Notes: generated by a model not told the origin, from the letters alone. A DNA stretch of 64,000 nucleotides from Bradyrhizobium septentrionale (GCF_011516645.4 NZ_CP088285.1:2560501-2624500), one strand, 5' to 3'; positions 8,440 to 17,397 are shown, counted from the stretch's first letter. A program made the numbers and translations.

Positions 8440-9342
8440 ATGGGCCAGTTGATCACGGTCGAGGAGCTGCCGCGCTACGCTCCCGGCGAGCTGAAGCTGG
8501 ATAGTGCGGCGGTCGGGCGGAACGATTTCCGGCTGCGGATTTTCCGTTATGCGCCGTCGGACATCTGGGTTCCGCCGTCGGCCAACTTCCTCCTCGTGCT
8601 CTATCGCGACGGCGTGACGTCGATGAATCGGCGTGTCACCGGCGCGTGGAAGCAGGATCACGTCGGTCGCGGCGTCACCTCATTGCTGACCCGCGCGGAG
8701 CCATCGAGCTGGCACTGGAAGAATGACATCGAGGTCACCCATTTCTATATCGCTCCCGCGCTCATGATGAAGACCGCGAGCGATGCCTTCGACCGCGATG
8801 CCGAGACGATCGAACTGCACGATTTGCTCAAGGCCGAAGATCCGATGCTGACCTGGATCAACGACCAGATGGTTCAGGAGGTTGCCGCAGGAGGTCCGGG
8901 CGGACGCCTCTGCTATGACGCGCTGGCATTGCAGACGAGCGTGCACATCCTGCGCAAATATGCGGCGATCGAGTTCAAGATGCCGTGCGCGCAGGGGCGT
9001 TTCAGGCCGGCGCATGCAAGGCTGATCGAGGACTATATCGAACAGAACATCTTCCGAAACATCACGCTGGAGGAGCTGGCGACCATCTGCAATTGCACGC
9101 CGATCCAGTTCGCCCGCAAATTCCGGGTGCATTACGGCATGCGGCCGCATGCCTATGTGCTGCGGCGCAAGGTGGAGCATGCGTGCCAGCATCTGCGCAA
9201 GGACCGCGTGGCGCTGAAGGAGATCGCGCTGCTTGCCGGCTTCGCCGACCAGAGCCATCTCAACCGCGTGTTCCGGCAGCACATGAACGTGACGCCGGCG
9301 GAATACCGCAGGCAAGTCTGCGAGCACACCGCGCAGGCGTGA
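8440..9342 (+). CDS. AraC family transcriptional regulator
   Basis: A 300-residue regulator with an N-terminal sensing region and a C-terminal AraC-type double helix-turn-helix (about residues 195-292; LEELATICNCTPIQFARKFR and LKEIALLAGFADQSHLNRVF). The ATG at 8440 is preceded by a strong AAGGAGGA site 10 bp upstream; the frame opens earlier but without similarity. It is divergent from the monooxygenase/esterase pair and is likely to activate it in response to the ketone substrate or a product. The inducer cannot be told from sequence. Confidence 0.9.
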   Translation: MGQLITVEELPRYAPGELKLDSAAVGRNDFRLRIFRYAPSDIWVPPSANFLLVLYRDGVTSMNRRVTGAWKQDHVGRGVTSLLTRAEPSSWHWKNDIEVTHFYIAPALMMKTASDAFDRDAETIELHDLLKAEDPMLTWINDQMVQEVAAGGPGGRLCYDALALQTSVHILRKYAAIEFKMPCAQGRFRPAHARLIEDYIEQNIFRNITLEELATICNCTPIQFARKFRVHYGMRPHAYVLRRKVEHACQHLRKDRVALKEIALLAGFADQSHLNRVFRQHMNVTPAEYRRQVCEHTAQA

Positions 9343-9371
9343 GAGCGCGACGCTGGCGGACCCTGCAACGG

Positions 9372-9473
9372 ACTCACACCTTGTCGCGGCGGGCCCTTGA
9401 TCGCGGCGCCGAGAATCTCCTCCGACGCGCCGTTGGAATGGACGTCGGCGGTGTCGCTGCGATTCACTCCGCC
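9372..9473 (-). pseudogene. Remnant of an aldo/keto reductase gene
   Basis: On the minus strand about 34 codons read SDTADVHSNGASEEILGAAIKG and flanks. This closely resembles the conserved N-terminal block of aldo/keto reductases (IDTADVYSNGASEEILG), including the catalytic-Asp region, with His in place of the usual Tyr. Nothing before or after it in any frame continues the family, and its upstream part overlaps the end of the MFS transporter gene. It is best read as the leftover of a deleted reductase gene. Confidence 0.6.
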
Positions 9474-10645
9474 GGGCACTGCGTGGCGAGGACGACCGGC
9501 CGATCGAGACGCAGGCTCCACAGCGCGAGCAACAGCCCGACCGCGGTGATGAGCGCCGCCACCAGCGGCAGCGCGCCGAGGCCGAGGCCGCGATCGATGG
9601 TCACGCCGCCGGCCCAGGCGCCGAGCGCATTGCCGAGATTGAAGGCTGCGATGTTCAGGCTCGAGGCCAGCGTCCGCCCCTCCACGCCGGCGGCTTCGAG
9701 CACGCGGAGCTGCAGCGGCGCCACCGTCGCGAACGCCGCGATGCCGAGAATGAACAGCAGCGCCACCGCCAGCGCCTTGATCGAGACCACGGCGGCAAGC
9801 GCGACGAGGACGGCAGCAAGGCCGCCAAGGGAAACCAGTAATGCGCGCGCCAGTCCCTTGTCGGCGAGCCGGCCGCCCGCGACGTTGCCGATCGCTAGTC
9901 CAGCACCGAACACCAACAGGATCGGCGACACCGCAGCGTCGGAAAATCCGGTCAGCCGGGTCAGGATCGGCTGCACGTAGGTGAAGACCGCGAACAGGCC
10001 ACCGAAGCCGAACACCGTCATCGCAAGCCCGAGCAGCACCTGCGGGCGGCCGAGCACCGCGAGCTCATCGCGCAGCGGCGCCGGCTTGTCCTTGGCGCCG
10101 ACATGGCCGGGCACCAGCACGGCCAGCACGATGAAAGCGACCACGCCGATCACAGCCACGGCCCAGAACGCCGCGCGCCAGCCGAGCATCAGGCCGAACC
10201 AAGCGCCGAAGGGCACGCCGAGCAGGGTCGCGACCGTGAGGCCGATGAACATCGTGGCGATCGCCGAGGCGCGCTTGTCTTCCGGGACGAGACTTGTCGC
10301 CACCACCGAGCCGACGCCGAAGAAGGTGCCGTGCGCCAGCGAGGTGAGAATGCGCGCGGCCATCAGCAGTTCGTAGTTCGGCGCCAGCGCGCAGGCCACG
10401 TTGCCGAGCGTGAAGATCGCCATCAGCGCCAGCAGCACCGCCTTGCGCGGCATCCGCCGCGTTGCAAGCGTCAGGATCGGTGCGCCAACGAACACGCCGA
10501 GCGCGTAGCCGGAGATCAACAGCCCCGCCGCTGATACAGATACCTGCATGTCGGCGGCGACCTGCAGCAGCAGTCCCATGATGAGGAATTCGGTGGTGCC
10601 GATGCCAAAGGCACCGGCGGTCAAGGCAAGGACTGCAGCAGGCAT
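9464..10645 (-). CDS. MFS transporter, DHA1 / arabinose-efflux-permease (AraJ, YdhP) type
   Basis: A 393-residue inner-membrane protein with about 12 hydrophobic segments. It starts with the typical PAAVLALTAGAFGIGTTEFLIMGLLLQVA block and carries the loop 2-3 sequence ATRRMPRKAVL. This subgroup of proton-driven exporters handles sugars and small toxic molecules. The ATG at 10645 has a CGGAG site 6 bp upstream and matches the family N-terminus, so it is preferred over the ATG nine codons earlier. A LysR regulator is divergent, so expression is probably inducible. The 3' end overlaps the aldo/keto reductase remnant. The substrate is unknown. Confidence 0.9.
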   Translation of the reverse strand: MPAAVLALTAGAFGIGTTEFLIMGLLLQVAADMQVSVSAAGLLISGYALGVFVGAPILTLATRRMPRKAVLLALMAIFTLGNVACALAPNYELLMAARILTSLAHGTFFGVGSVVATSLVPEDKRASAIATMFIGLTVATLLGVPFGAWFGLMLGWRAAFWAVAVIGVVAFIVLAVLVPGHVGAKDKPAPLRDELAVLGRPQVLLGLAMTVFGFGGLFAVFTYVQPILTRLTGFSDAAVSPILLVFGAGLAIGNVAGGRLADKGLARALLVSLGGLAAVLVALAAVVSIKALAVALLFILGIAAFATVAPLQLRVLEAAGVEGRTLASSLNIAAFNLGNALGAWAGGVTIDRGLGLGALPLVAALITAVGLLLALWSLRLDRPVVLATQCPAE

Positions 10646-10698
10646 GTGTCGCTCCGGATGAGGATTCCGCAATGCGACATAGCGGTCCGGACCAATAA

Positions 10699-10719
10699 GG
10701 ATTAGAATGGCCGCAATCC
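10699..10719. promoter_or_regulatory. LysR-type T-N11-A dyad between divergent MFS and LysR genes
   Basis: GGATT and AATCC are separated by exactly 11 bp, giving the T-N11-A core recognised by LysR proteins. The site is 53 bp before the MFS start and 24 bp before the LysR start, where a shared operator would be expected. Confidence 0.5.
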
Positions 10720-10743
10720 AATCATTTGTGACGTGAATTCAAG

Positions 10744-11700
10744 ATGGCCCGGTCAGACACCAATCGCTCCGGCGAGATGGACGTGTTCGTCCGTGTCGTC
10801 GATCTCGGCGGCTTCACCGCTGCCGCGAACAGCCTGCGCCAGACGCCGTCGGGCGTCAGCAAGCTGGTCTCCCGGCTCGAGACGCGACTCGGCACGCGGC
10901 TGGTCAACCGCACCACGCGCAAGCTGCAGCTCACCGAGGAGGGACAGGCCTTCTATCAACGCGCCCAGCGCATCCTCGCCGACATCGACGAGGCCGAACG
11001 CGAGGCCGCCTCCTGCGTGCCGCGCGGCCATCTTACCGTAAACAGCAATATCCCGTTCGGCATGCTGCATGTGATGCCGCTGCTGCCGCGCTTCATGCGC
11101 GAGCATCCGGACATCACGCTCGACATCGTGCTGACCGACACGCTGGTCGATCTGATGCAGGAGCGAGCCGATGTGGCGATCCGGGTCGGTCCGCTCGGCG
11201 CCTCGCGGCTGATCGCGCGCAAGCTCGGCACCAGCCGCATGGTGGTGGTCGCCGCGCCGTCCTATCTCGCCCGCTTCGGTGTTCCGAAGACGCCGGCCGA
11301 CCTCACTGCGCACCGTGGCATCGGCTGGACCTTTCCACGCAGCATCCGCGGCTGGCCGTTCCGCCGTGCCGAGCGGATCGACGAAGCGCTGCCGCCACCG
11401 GTTGCCCGCGTCAGCGACGGCGAAGCCGCGCGTCAACTCACACTCGGCGGCATCGGGCTGGGACGGCTGGCGCTGTTCCACATCGGTCCCGATATCGAGG
11501 CCGGGCGTCTGGTGCCGGTGCTGCAAAACCTCAATCCCGGCGACCGCGAGGACATCCACGCGGTTTATGTCGGCCATGCCGGTCCGCTGCCGGCGCGGGT
11601 GCGCGCCTTCATCGATTTTCTCGCACAACACACCCGCATCGGCGACCCGGCGCTGCGCCGTGGCGCCGATGGGAAGTGGAAAGTCGTGCTTGGCGGGTGA
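10744..11700 (+). CDS. LysR family transcriptional regulator
   Basis: A 318-residue LysR regulator. The winged helix-turn-helix is near residues 10-70 (FTAAANSLRQTPSGVSKLVSRLETRLG), followed by the effector domain. It resembles the CrgA/DmlR-like group, with the GHLTVNSNIPFGMLHVMPLLPRF transition typical of these. It is divergent from the MFS exporter gene and probably controls it through the dyad at 10699-10719. The effector is unknown. Confidence 0.92.
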   Translation: MARSDTNRSGEMDVFVRVVDLGGFTAAANSLRQTPSGVSKLVSRLETRLGTRLVNRTTRKLQLTEEGQAFYQRAQRILADIDEAEREAASCVPRGHLTVNSNIPFGMLHVMPLLPRFMREHPDITLDIVLTDTLVDLMQERADVAIRVGPLGASRLIARKLGTSRMVVVAAPSYLARFGVPKTPADLTAHRGIGWTFPRSIRGWPFRRAERIDEALPPPVARVSDGEAARQLTLGGIGLGRLALFHIGPDIEAGRLVPVLQNLNPGDREDIHAVYVGHAGPLPARVRAFIDFLAQHTRIGDPALRRGADGKWKVVLGG

Positions 11701-11715
11701 ATGTTATGAACGGAT

Positions 11716-12465
11716 CTAGGTCCGCTTCAGCAGATAGAGATGCGTGACGTACGGAAACACCACCTCGTCGGCGTCACCGAGACCGGCCTCACGCAGGATG
11801 ACGTCCGTCTTCTCGCGAAGGACTGCCTTCTCTGCATCAGGAAGATTAGCGACATAGCTGGTCGACACGACGCGCTCATAGACGCCCTGTCGCCCCATCC
11901 GATGCGGATGGTCCTGCACGATTTCCCTCTCGAGCACGAAGCGTGGATCGTTCAGGATCCAGCGCCAACGCCCCGAGCGTTGCCGGGGCGTGTCTCCCGC
12001 GTAGCCTTCAATCATGACGGACAACGCGTCGACCCACGGCGCGCGGTCATCCCTGTTGTTCCAGACCAGCGCAAGCGTCCCGCCGGGACGCAACAGTCGC
12101 GCGATCTCAGCGACCGACGGCTCGTTGTCGAACCAATGGAACGCCTGGGCGCAGGTGACGAGATCGACACTGCCGGTTGCAAGATCGATCGCATCGGCGC
12201 GCGTGTTGATCACCTCGATCCCGGCTTCGTTCGTCAGCCTGGCCGACATCTCGGCAACCGGCTCGACCGCGACCAGGCGCGCGGTCGAGGACAGATGCGG
12301 AAGCAGCAAGCGGGTGAACTTGCCGGTTCCCGCGCCGAGATCGACGACGCAATGCGCGGTTTGGAGTGGCAGCGCGGCGACAATATCGGCGGGATAGCTG
12401 GGACGGCCGGCCTCGTAAGCAGCAACCGCGACACGATAATTTTTGGCCGTGGGGTTGAGTGTCAT
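11716..12465 (-). CDS. Class I SAM-dependent methyltransferase
   Basis: A 249-residue protein of the Methyltransf_11 type. Motif I VVDLGAGTGKFTRLLLP is at about residues 39-55, the acidic ribose-binding residue follows in LVAVEPVAEM, and the post-motif region VTCAQAFHWFDNEPSVAEIARLLRPGG is characteristic. It converges on the LysR gene with a 15-bp gap and has no functional partner nearby. The methyl acceptor is unknown; related proteins are usually annotated only as class I methyltransferases. Confidence 0.85.
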   Translation of the reverse strand: MTLNPTAKNYRVAVAAYEAGRPSYPADIVAALPLQTAHCVVDLGAGTGKFTRLLLPHLSSTARLVAVEPVAEMSARLTNEAGIEVINTRADAIDLATGSVDLVTCAQAFHWFDNEPSVAEIARLLRPGGTLALVWNNRDDRAPWVDALSVMIEGYAGDTPRQRSGRWRWILNDPRFVLEREIVQDHPHRMGRQGVYERVVSTSYVANLPDAEKAVLREKTDVILREAGLGDADEVVFPYVTHLYLLKRT

Positions 12466-12687
12466 CCGCTTCTCCTAGCCATGCTGTGCCGTGAACCCTG
12501 TCCGGCGGTATAGAGCAGCGGGCGCGCAGGACGGGAAGAGCGGGCCGATTCACGTTTCGCTGAACATTCGTCATCCTGGCGTCACAGCCTGTTCCCGGAG
12601 TGCGCGCAGCGCGTCAGAAAGGGTTGGCAAGTCCGGCCAAAGCCGCTAAAGGTCCACCCCCCTTTACATCACAAATCCGAGCATGAC

Positions 12688-14007
12688 ATGTCGAGCGCCC
12701 CGCCCGCCGTCTCGATTGGCGTCGATTTCGGCACCAGCAACACTGTGGTCGCGCTGTCCGACGGCGACGGCCGCGTCGAGGCGGTCAGATTCGACCATGG
12801 CGGCCGCACGCATAGCGTCTATGTGTCCGCGCTGTGCTTCTGGGAAGATCGGCCCGGCGCCGGCCTGCACCCGCGCGCCGAGGGCGGCCCCTGGGCGATC
12901 GAGCAGTTCCTCGAGGGACGGACGATCCATCGCTTCATCCAGTCGTTCAAGTCGTTTGCGGCGAGCTCGGCCTTCAACACCACCCAGATCTTCCGGCAGC
13001 GCTACAAGTTCGAGGACCTGCTCGCGGCGTTCCTGCGCACGCTGACGCGCCATGCCGGCGACGGGTTCGATCTCGGCGCGCCGACCATCATGGTCGGCCG
13101 CCCGGTGCGCTTCGCCGGCGGCAATCCCAATGACGAGCTCGCCATGCAGCGCTACCGCGCCGCGTTCGAGCGGCTCGGCGCCGGACACGCGCGCTATGTC
13201 TACGAGCCGGTGGGCGCCGCGTTCTCCTTTGCGCGCAGTCTCGACCACGACGCCACGGTGCTGGTCGCCGATTTCGGCGGCGGCACCAGCGACTTCTCGG
13301 TGATGCGCTTCTCGCGCAAGGGCGGCGCGCTGCGCGCCGAGCCGCTGGGACATGCCGGCATCGGCATCGCCGGCGACACCTTCGACTACCGTATCGTCGA
13401 CCACATCGTCTCGCCGCGGCTCGGCAAGGGCAGCAACTACCGCTCGTTCGACAAGGTGCTGCCGATCCCCAACCATTATTATTCGAGCCTCGCCCGCTGG
13501 CATCAGCTCGCGATGATGAGGGGCAATGGCGATTTGCGCGAATTGCAGCAACTCGCGCGCACCGCGCTCGATCCGGCGCCGCTGCACGATTTCATCACCA
13601 TCGTCGACCACGATCTCGGCTTTGCGCTCTACCGCGCCGTATCGGACACCAAGGTCGCGCTGTCGAGCCAGGACCGCGTCGAGTTCCGGTTTGCCCGCGA
13701 AGGCATCGATATCGGCGCGACCGTGACGCGCGACGATTTCGAATCCTGGATCGCCGACGACATCGAGCGGCTCGGTGCAACCGTCGACGAGGCGCTGGCA
13801 AAGTCCGGCATCACCGCGCACGACGTGGAAAAGGTGTTCCTGACCGGCGGCACCTCGTTCGTGCCGGCCGTGCAGCGCCTGTTCGCCGAGCGCTTTGGCG
13901 CGGCGCGGCTGACCTCGGCAGATCAATTCGAATCGATCGCCTATGGCCTCGCCCTGATCGGCCACACGCCCGATCCCGACCGCTGGACCTTCGCCGCGGC
14001 GGCGTGA
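12688..14007 (+). CDS. Hsp70 family protein, YegD-like
   Basis: A 439-residue ASKHA ATPase. The phosphate-1 motif is SIGVDFGTSNTVVAL (residues 7-21), phosphate-2 is VLVADFGGGTSDFSV near residue 192, and the adenosine motif is VFLTGGTSFVPAV near residue 389. It ends after the nucleotide-binding domain, so it lacks the DnaK peptide-binding domain, as in E. coli YegD. The function of these truncated Hsp70 homologues is poorly known. It stands alone, without DnaJ or GrpE partners nearby. Confidence 0.88.
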   Translation: MSSAPPAVSIGVDFGTSNTVVALSDGDGRVEAVRFDHGGRTHSVYVSALCFWEDRPGAGLHPRAEGGPWAIEQFLEGRTIHRFIQSFKSFAASSAFNTTQIFRQRYKFEDLLAAFLRTLTRHAGDGFDLGAPTIMVGRPVRFAGGNPNDELAMQRYRAAFERLGAGHARYVYEPVGAAFSFARSLDHDATVLVADFGGGTSDFSVMRFSRKGGALRAEPLGHAGIGIAGDTFDYRIVDHIVSPRLGKGSNYRSFDKVLPIPNHYYSSLARWHQLAMMRGNGDLRELQQLARTALDPAPLHDFITIVDHDLGFALYRAVSDTKVALSSQDRVEFRFAREGIDIGATVTRDDFESWIADDIERLGATVDEALAKSGITAHDVEKVFLTGGTSFVPAVQRLFAERFGAARLTSADQFESIAYGLALIGHTPDPDRWTFAAAA

Positions 14008-14145
14008 CGACACCCGTCGCGCCTTGATCCCGGCCCAATACGCGACTACATCACTGCGACCATCAATCCGAGAGGATGCCGATAGCCATGGATTTCACCC
14101 TGACCGCAACGCCCATCAGCCTTGCCCACGGGGATATCCATCACC

Positions 14146-15738
14146 ATGCCTGCATCGATCTCGCTCTCGAATCTGACCCTGTCCGCGCCTGACGGCCGGG
14201 TTCTCCTCTCCAACATCGATCTCAATTTCGGACCCGAACGCACCGGCCTTGTCGGCAGGAACGGCGTCGGCAAGACGACACTGCTCGACCTGATCGCAGG
14301 CCGGCGCACGCCGCAATCCGGCACGGTCTCGGTTCAGGGACGCGTCGCCATGCTGCGTCAGACGGTTCAGCTGACACCGGACCAATGCGTCATCGATCTG
14401 TTCGGCGCGCGCCACACACTGGCCGCCCTGCGCCGCGCCGAACAGGGCCTTGCGACCACTGACGAGCTTGCGGATGTCGACTGGACGCTCGACACGCGTA
14501 TCGCGTCCGCGCTTGAGCGCGTCGAACTAAGCACCGCTCTCGACGCGCCACTGACAACACTGTCCGGCGGGCAGGCCACCAGGGCCCGCCTCGCCGCGCT
14601 GACCTTTGCAGAGCCCGACTTTCTGTTGCTCGACGAGCCCACCAACAATCTCGATCGCGCGGGACGCGAGGCGGTGATCGACCTGCTCGCCGACTGGCGC
14701 CATGGCGCCATCATCGTCAGCCACGACCGCGAGCTCTTGGAGACCGTGGATGCGATCGTCGAACTGACCTCGCTGGAGGCCAGGCGCTACGGCGGCAATT
14801 GGAGCCAATACCGCGCGCGCAGGGACGTCGAGCTTTCGGCCGCAAGGCACGATCTGGCGGATGCCGAGAAGCGCGTCGCCGAGATCGACCGCAAGGCAAG
14901 GGAAACCACCGAACGGAAAGCACGCAAGGACGGCGCCGGCGCGAAGCAGCGCGCCAAGGGCGACATGCCGCGCATCGCCGCCGGGCTACGGAAGGATCGC
15001 GCCGAAGATAGCGGCGGCGAGAACGCCCGGCTCGCCGAGCGCCGGCGGACGCAAGCGCTCGAACTTGCCAGCGCGGCACGCCAACGCATCGAGGTGTTGC
15101 GACCGTTCTCGGTGCAACTGCCATCGACACATCTGCCGGCGAGCAGGATGGTGCTGCGGATCGAAGCCGCTGACGTCGGTTACGCATCGGAGGCGCTGAT
15201 CCTGCGCGATCTCACCTTCTCCATCTCGGGGCCGGAGCGCGTCGCGATCACGGGCCCCAACGGCGCCGGCAAGACGACATTGCTCAAGCTCGTCAGCGGC
15301 GAGCTGTCGCCGTCGCGCGGCACTGTCGAGGTGATGACCCGCTTTGCGATGTTCGATCAGGCGGTCGGCCTGCTCGACGCCTCGGCCTCCATCCTGGATA
15401 ATTTCCGGCGCATCAATCCGAATTCCGGCGAGAACGCCTGTCGCGCGGCGCTGGCTCGCTTCATGTTTCGCGCCGATGCAGCCTTACAGATCGTCTCCAG
15501 CCTGAGCGGCGGGCAGTTGCTTCGCGCCGGCCTCGCCTGTGTGCTAGGCGGCGTGACGCCGCCGCCGCTCCTGATCCTCGACGAGCCGACCAATCATCTC
15601 GACATCGCTTCCATGGAAGCGGTCGAGGCCGGGCTGCGCGCCTATGACGGCGCGCTGCTGGTCGTGAGCCACGACGAGACTTTCCTCGAGGCGATCGCGA
15701 TCGGGCGCAGGTTGGACCTCGCTGCGTATACCCGCTAG
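14146..15738 (+). CDS. ABC-F family ATPase (duplicated ABC domains, no membrane domain)
   Basis: A 530-residue soluble protein with two ABC ATPase domains. Domain 1 has Walker A GRNGVGKTT (about residues 38-46), signature LSGGQATR and Walker B LLLDEPTNN. Domain 2 has GPNGAGKTT (about 369-377), LSGGQLLR and LILDEPTNH. A charged, coiled-coil-prone linker between them (about residues 225-310) fits ABC-F proteins, which act on ribosomes as translation factors or in antibiotic protection. The ATG at 14146 follows a GGGGA site and begins at the conserved domain; an in-frame TTG at 14122 is less likely. Specific role unknown. Confidence 0.88.
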   Translation: MPASISLSNLTLSAPDGRVLLSNIDLNFGPERTGLVGRNGVGKTTLLDLIAGRRTPQSGTVSVQGRVAMLRQTVQLTPDQCVIDLFGARHTLAALRRAEQGLATTDELADVDWTLDTRIASALERVELSTALDAPLTTLSGGQATRARLAALTFAEPDFLLLDEPTNNLDRAGREAVIDLLADWRHGAIIVSHDRELLETVDAIVELTSLEARRYGGNWSQYRARRDVELSAARHDLADAEKRVAEIDRKARETTERKARKDGAGAKQRAKGDMPRIAAGLRKDRAEDSGGENARLAERRRTQALELASAARQRIEVLRPFSVQLPSTHLPASRMVLRIEAADVGYASEALILRDLTFSISGPERVAITGPNGAGKTTLLKLVSGELSPSRGTVEVMTRFAMFDQAVGLLDASASILDNFRRINPNSGENACRAALARFMFRADAALQIVSSLSGGQLLRAGLACVLGGVTPPPLLILDEPTNHLDIASMEAVEAGLRAYDGALLVVSHDETFLEAIAIGRRLDLAAYTR

Positions 15739-15900
15739 CGATAGACGGGATTGTCCGGGTCCTCCCTCGGCACGGATCTGATTGCAGCCTGGTGGCCACG
15801 GCTCCCACCAAAATATCGAAAACAACCCCATGCAAAGTAGCCAGCGGCAATTGCTTTCACGCAATCAATGTTTCGAACAATGCGGCTGATCAGAGAGTGA

Positions 15901-15953
15901 ACAGCCGAGCACGCGTCGCCTTGGGGTAGGTGGAAGGCGCGGTGCTCGGCTGT
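15901..15953. other. Strong 53-nt near-perfect hairpin in a gene-poor stretch
   Basis: The outer arms ACAGCCGAGCAC (15901-15912) and GTGCTCGGCTGT (15942-15953) are perfectly complementary. A small internal loop is followed by CGCCTT/AAGGCG pairing around a GGGGTAGGTGG loop. No T-tract follows on either strand, so it is not a standard terminator. It could be a structured RNA or a palindromic repeat unit. Confidence 0.55.
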
Positions 15954-16035
15954 CAGGCCGCGCGGCGGTGCGGCCATCCCGCCAGCCTCGCTCATCCCCA
16001 TGAACGAGGCCGTCGGAGCTCAATCTCGCCTGTTG

Positions 16036-16146
16036 CTAAATTCGCGCCCTCGAATGGAGCGCGTTTCTCCAAAGGGCAAATGCGATGAAGCTGGCCAGCA
16101 ACAAAGAAACGGCACCGACCGCGATCAAGAAATGCGCGAAGGCCAT
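16036..16146 (-). CDS. Candidate 36-residue single-span membrane protein
   Basis: A short reading frame too small for most gene finders. It encodes MAFAHFLIAVGAVSLLLASF and then IAFALWRNALHSRARI: an uninterrupted hydrophobic stretch of about 20 residues followed by a basic tail, the classic layout of a small inner-membrane protein with its C-terminus in the cytoplasm. A GGGA element lies about 10 bp upstream of the ATG, so the ribosome site is weak. No family is recognised. It is the most protein-like frame in the 15.74-16.88 kb region, but without conservation data it could be spurious. Confidence 0.4.
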   Translation of the reverse strand: MAFAHFLIAVGAVSLLLASFIAFALWRNALHSRARI

Positions 16147-16884
16147 CTTGGAAAATCCCGATTGATAAGCGTTACGTTATGCGGCGCGAGATGCACCGCA
16201 GCCTGGCAATCAAATGCACTTCAGGAATTGATTTGCCCTGCCGGCCGCCGCCGGACAGCCCGAAAGGTGGCTGGCACTGCGCTCTGCCCACCCTTCGATT
16301 TCAGAGAGGTTGTCGAGCCACTCGGCTCTTCGCTGCCTCTCATCGCGCGGTTCGTCACACCGCTCAACTGTCACCAGGATAATCGATAAAACTTTATCGA
16401 CAATCGAAAGGAAAAATTAAGGTTAACCGAGGCGCGGCGCTGCTTTCGAAGTCGGCATACGCGCGCCAGCAATGACGCGAGCTTTTATCCGATCGAGGCT
16501 GCGCAACTGCCGCCGCGTCTGAGCTATGCGCGTCCGGTAGTCCGCGACAACGGTTGCGCGAGTCGCGCGCCCAAATCCGTCTGTGTCATGTTGAGGAGCC
16601 GGTGAGTCCGCGCAAAGCTTCGGGAGACAGCCTTGGCCCTGATCCGGCAGGGTGGCCTGCTACCCAAAGCGCGGCAGAGCGAAGGATGGCGGAGAGGGAG
16701 TCCGCCGCCCCTTCCGCGAAACCCGTGAGCTTTAACGCTCTCATTTGGCGTTCAGCTATCTGGCGAGTGCAAGCATGCTTTCGCCTGACCCCACCGGGGA
16801 GGAGAGACAATTTCGATTTGGGACCCACTATTTTCGCTCACCAGCCTTTGAAGTACCGTGGTTGGACCAACTTTAGGGGGTCTC
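16147..16884. other. Non-coding or degenerate region with two structural elements
   Basis: No convincing gene is seen on either strand over about 740 bp; the open frames present have arginine-rich shadow-like translations. The region contains the 18-bp palindrome at 16383-16400 and a segment at 16687-16700 identical to the 3' end of the tRNA-Ser gene. The end of the stretch is the leader of the lipocalin-like gene, with AGGGGG before its ATG. Confidence 0.5.
16383..16400. promoter_or_regulatory. Perfect 18-bp palindrome
   Basis: TCGATAAAACTTTATCGA has 8-bp arms around a 2-bp centre in an AT-rich setting. It looks like a dimeric regulator site, but the nearest downstream gene starts almost 500 bp away, so its target is unclear. 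Confidence 0.35.
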
Positions 16885-17397
16885 ATGAACAGGCGTTGCA
16901 TATTTGGCCTTTGTGCAATCGCGTTGGTCACAATCCCTGCTTTCCCAAGCAACAGCAAGGCGCAAGGAAAGTCGCTCAAGGATCAACTCGTCGGCACGTG
17001 GATTTACGTGTCCAGCACAGGTAAGCGGGAGGATGGCAGCGCCGTGCCGCGGCCAAGCGCCCAAGGCGCGGTGACCTACACGGCCGACGGCCGCTTCCAC
17101 TTCATCACGGTGCGCACCGACGTACCGAAGTATGCGTCGGGCGACCCAGCACGACCGTCCCCCGAGGAAGCCATGGCCGTTGCGTCGGGCGTGGTTGCCT
17201 ACACCGGAACCTACACGCTGGACGAAAGCACGAAGACGGCTCACCTCAACATCGAGACGAGTTCGGTTCCGAATTTCGTCGGAGCGCCCAATCAGCGCCG
17301 GATCGTCACGTCGATTACCGACGAGGAATTGAAGCTCACGAACCCGCGCACACCCGCAGGTGTGACGCTGGAGTTGGTGTTCAAGCGGGCGAAGTGA
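16885..17397 (+). CDS. Secreted lipocalin-like domain protein
   Basis: A 170-residue protein. Residues 1-27 form a signal peptide (NRRCIFGLCAIALVTIPAF, cleavage expected near SKAQG). The mature part begins LKDQLVGTWIYVSS and continues with beta-strand-rich sequence such as VTYTADGRFHFITVR and GTYTLDESTKTAHLNIETS, typical of the bacterial lipocalin-like domain (PF13924). These periplasmic proteins are presumed small-ligand binders, but their function is unknown. The ATG at 16885 is chosen for its AGGGGG site and signal peptide. It stands alone in the accessory region. Confidence 0.8.
   Translation: MNRRCIFGLCAIALVTIPAFPSNSKAQGKSLKDQLVGTWIYVSSTGKREDGSAVPRPSAQGAVTYTADGRFHFITVRTDVPKYASGDPARPSPEEAMAVASGVVAYTGTYTLDESTKTAHLNIETSSVPNFVGAPNQRRIVTSITDEELKLTNPRTPAGVTLELVFKRAK

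Noticed and set aside
15735..16001. 88-codon minus-strand frame after the ABC-F gene
   Set aside because: It has no ribosome binding site or recognisable domain, and spans the strong hairpin at 15901-15953; it is more likely a chance frame.
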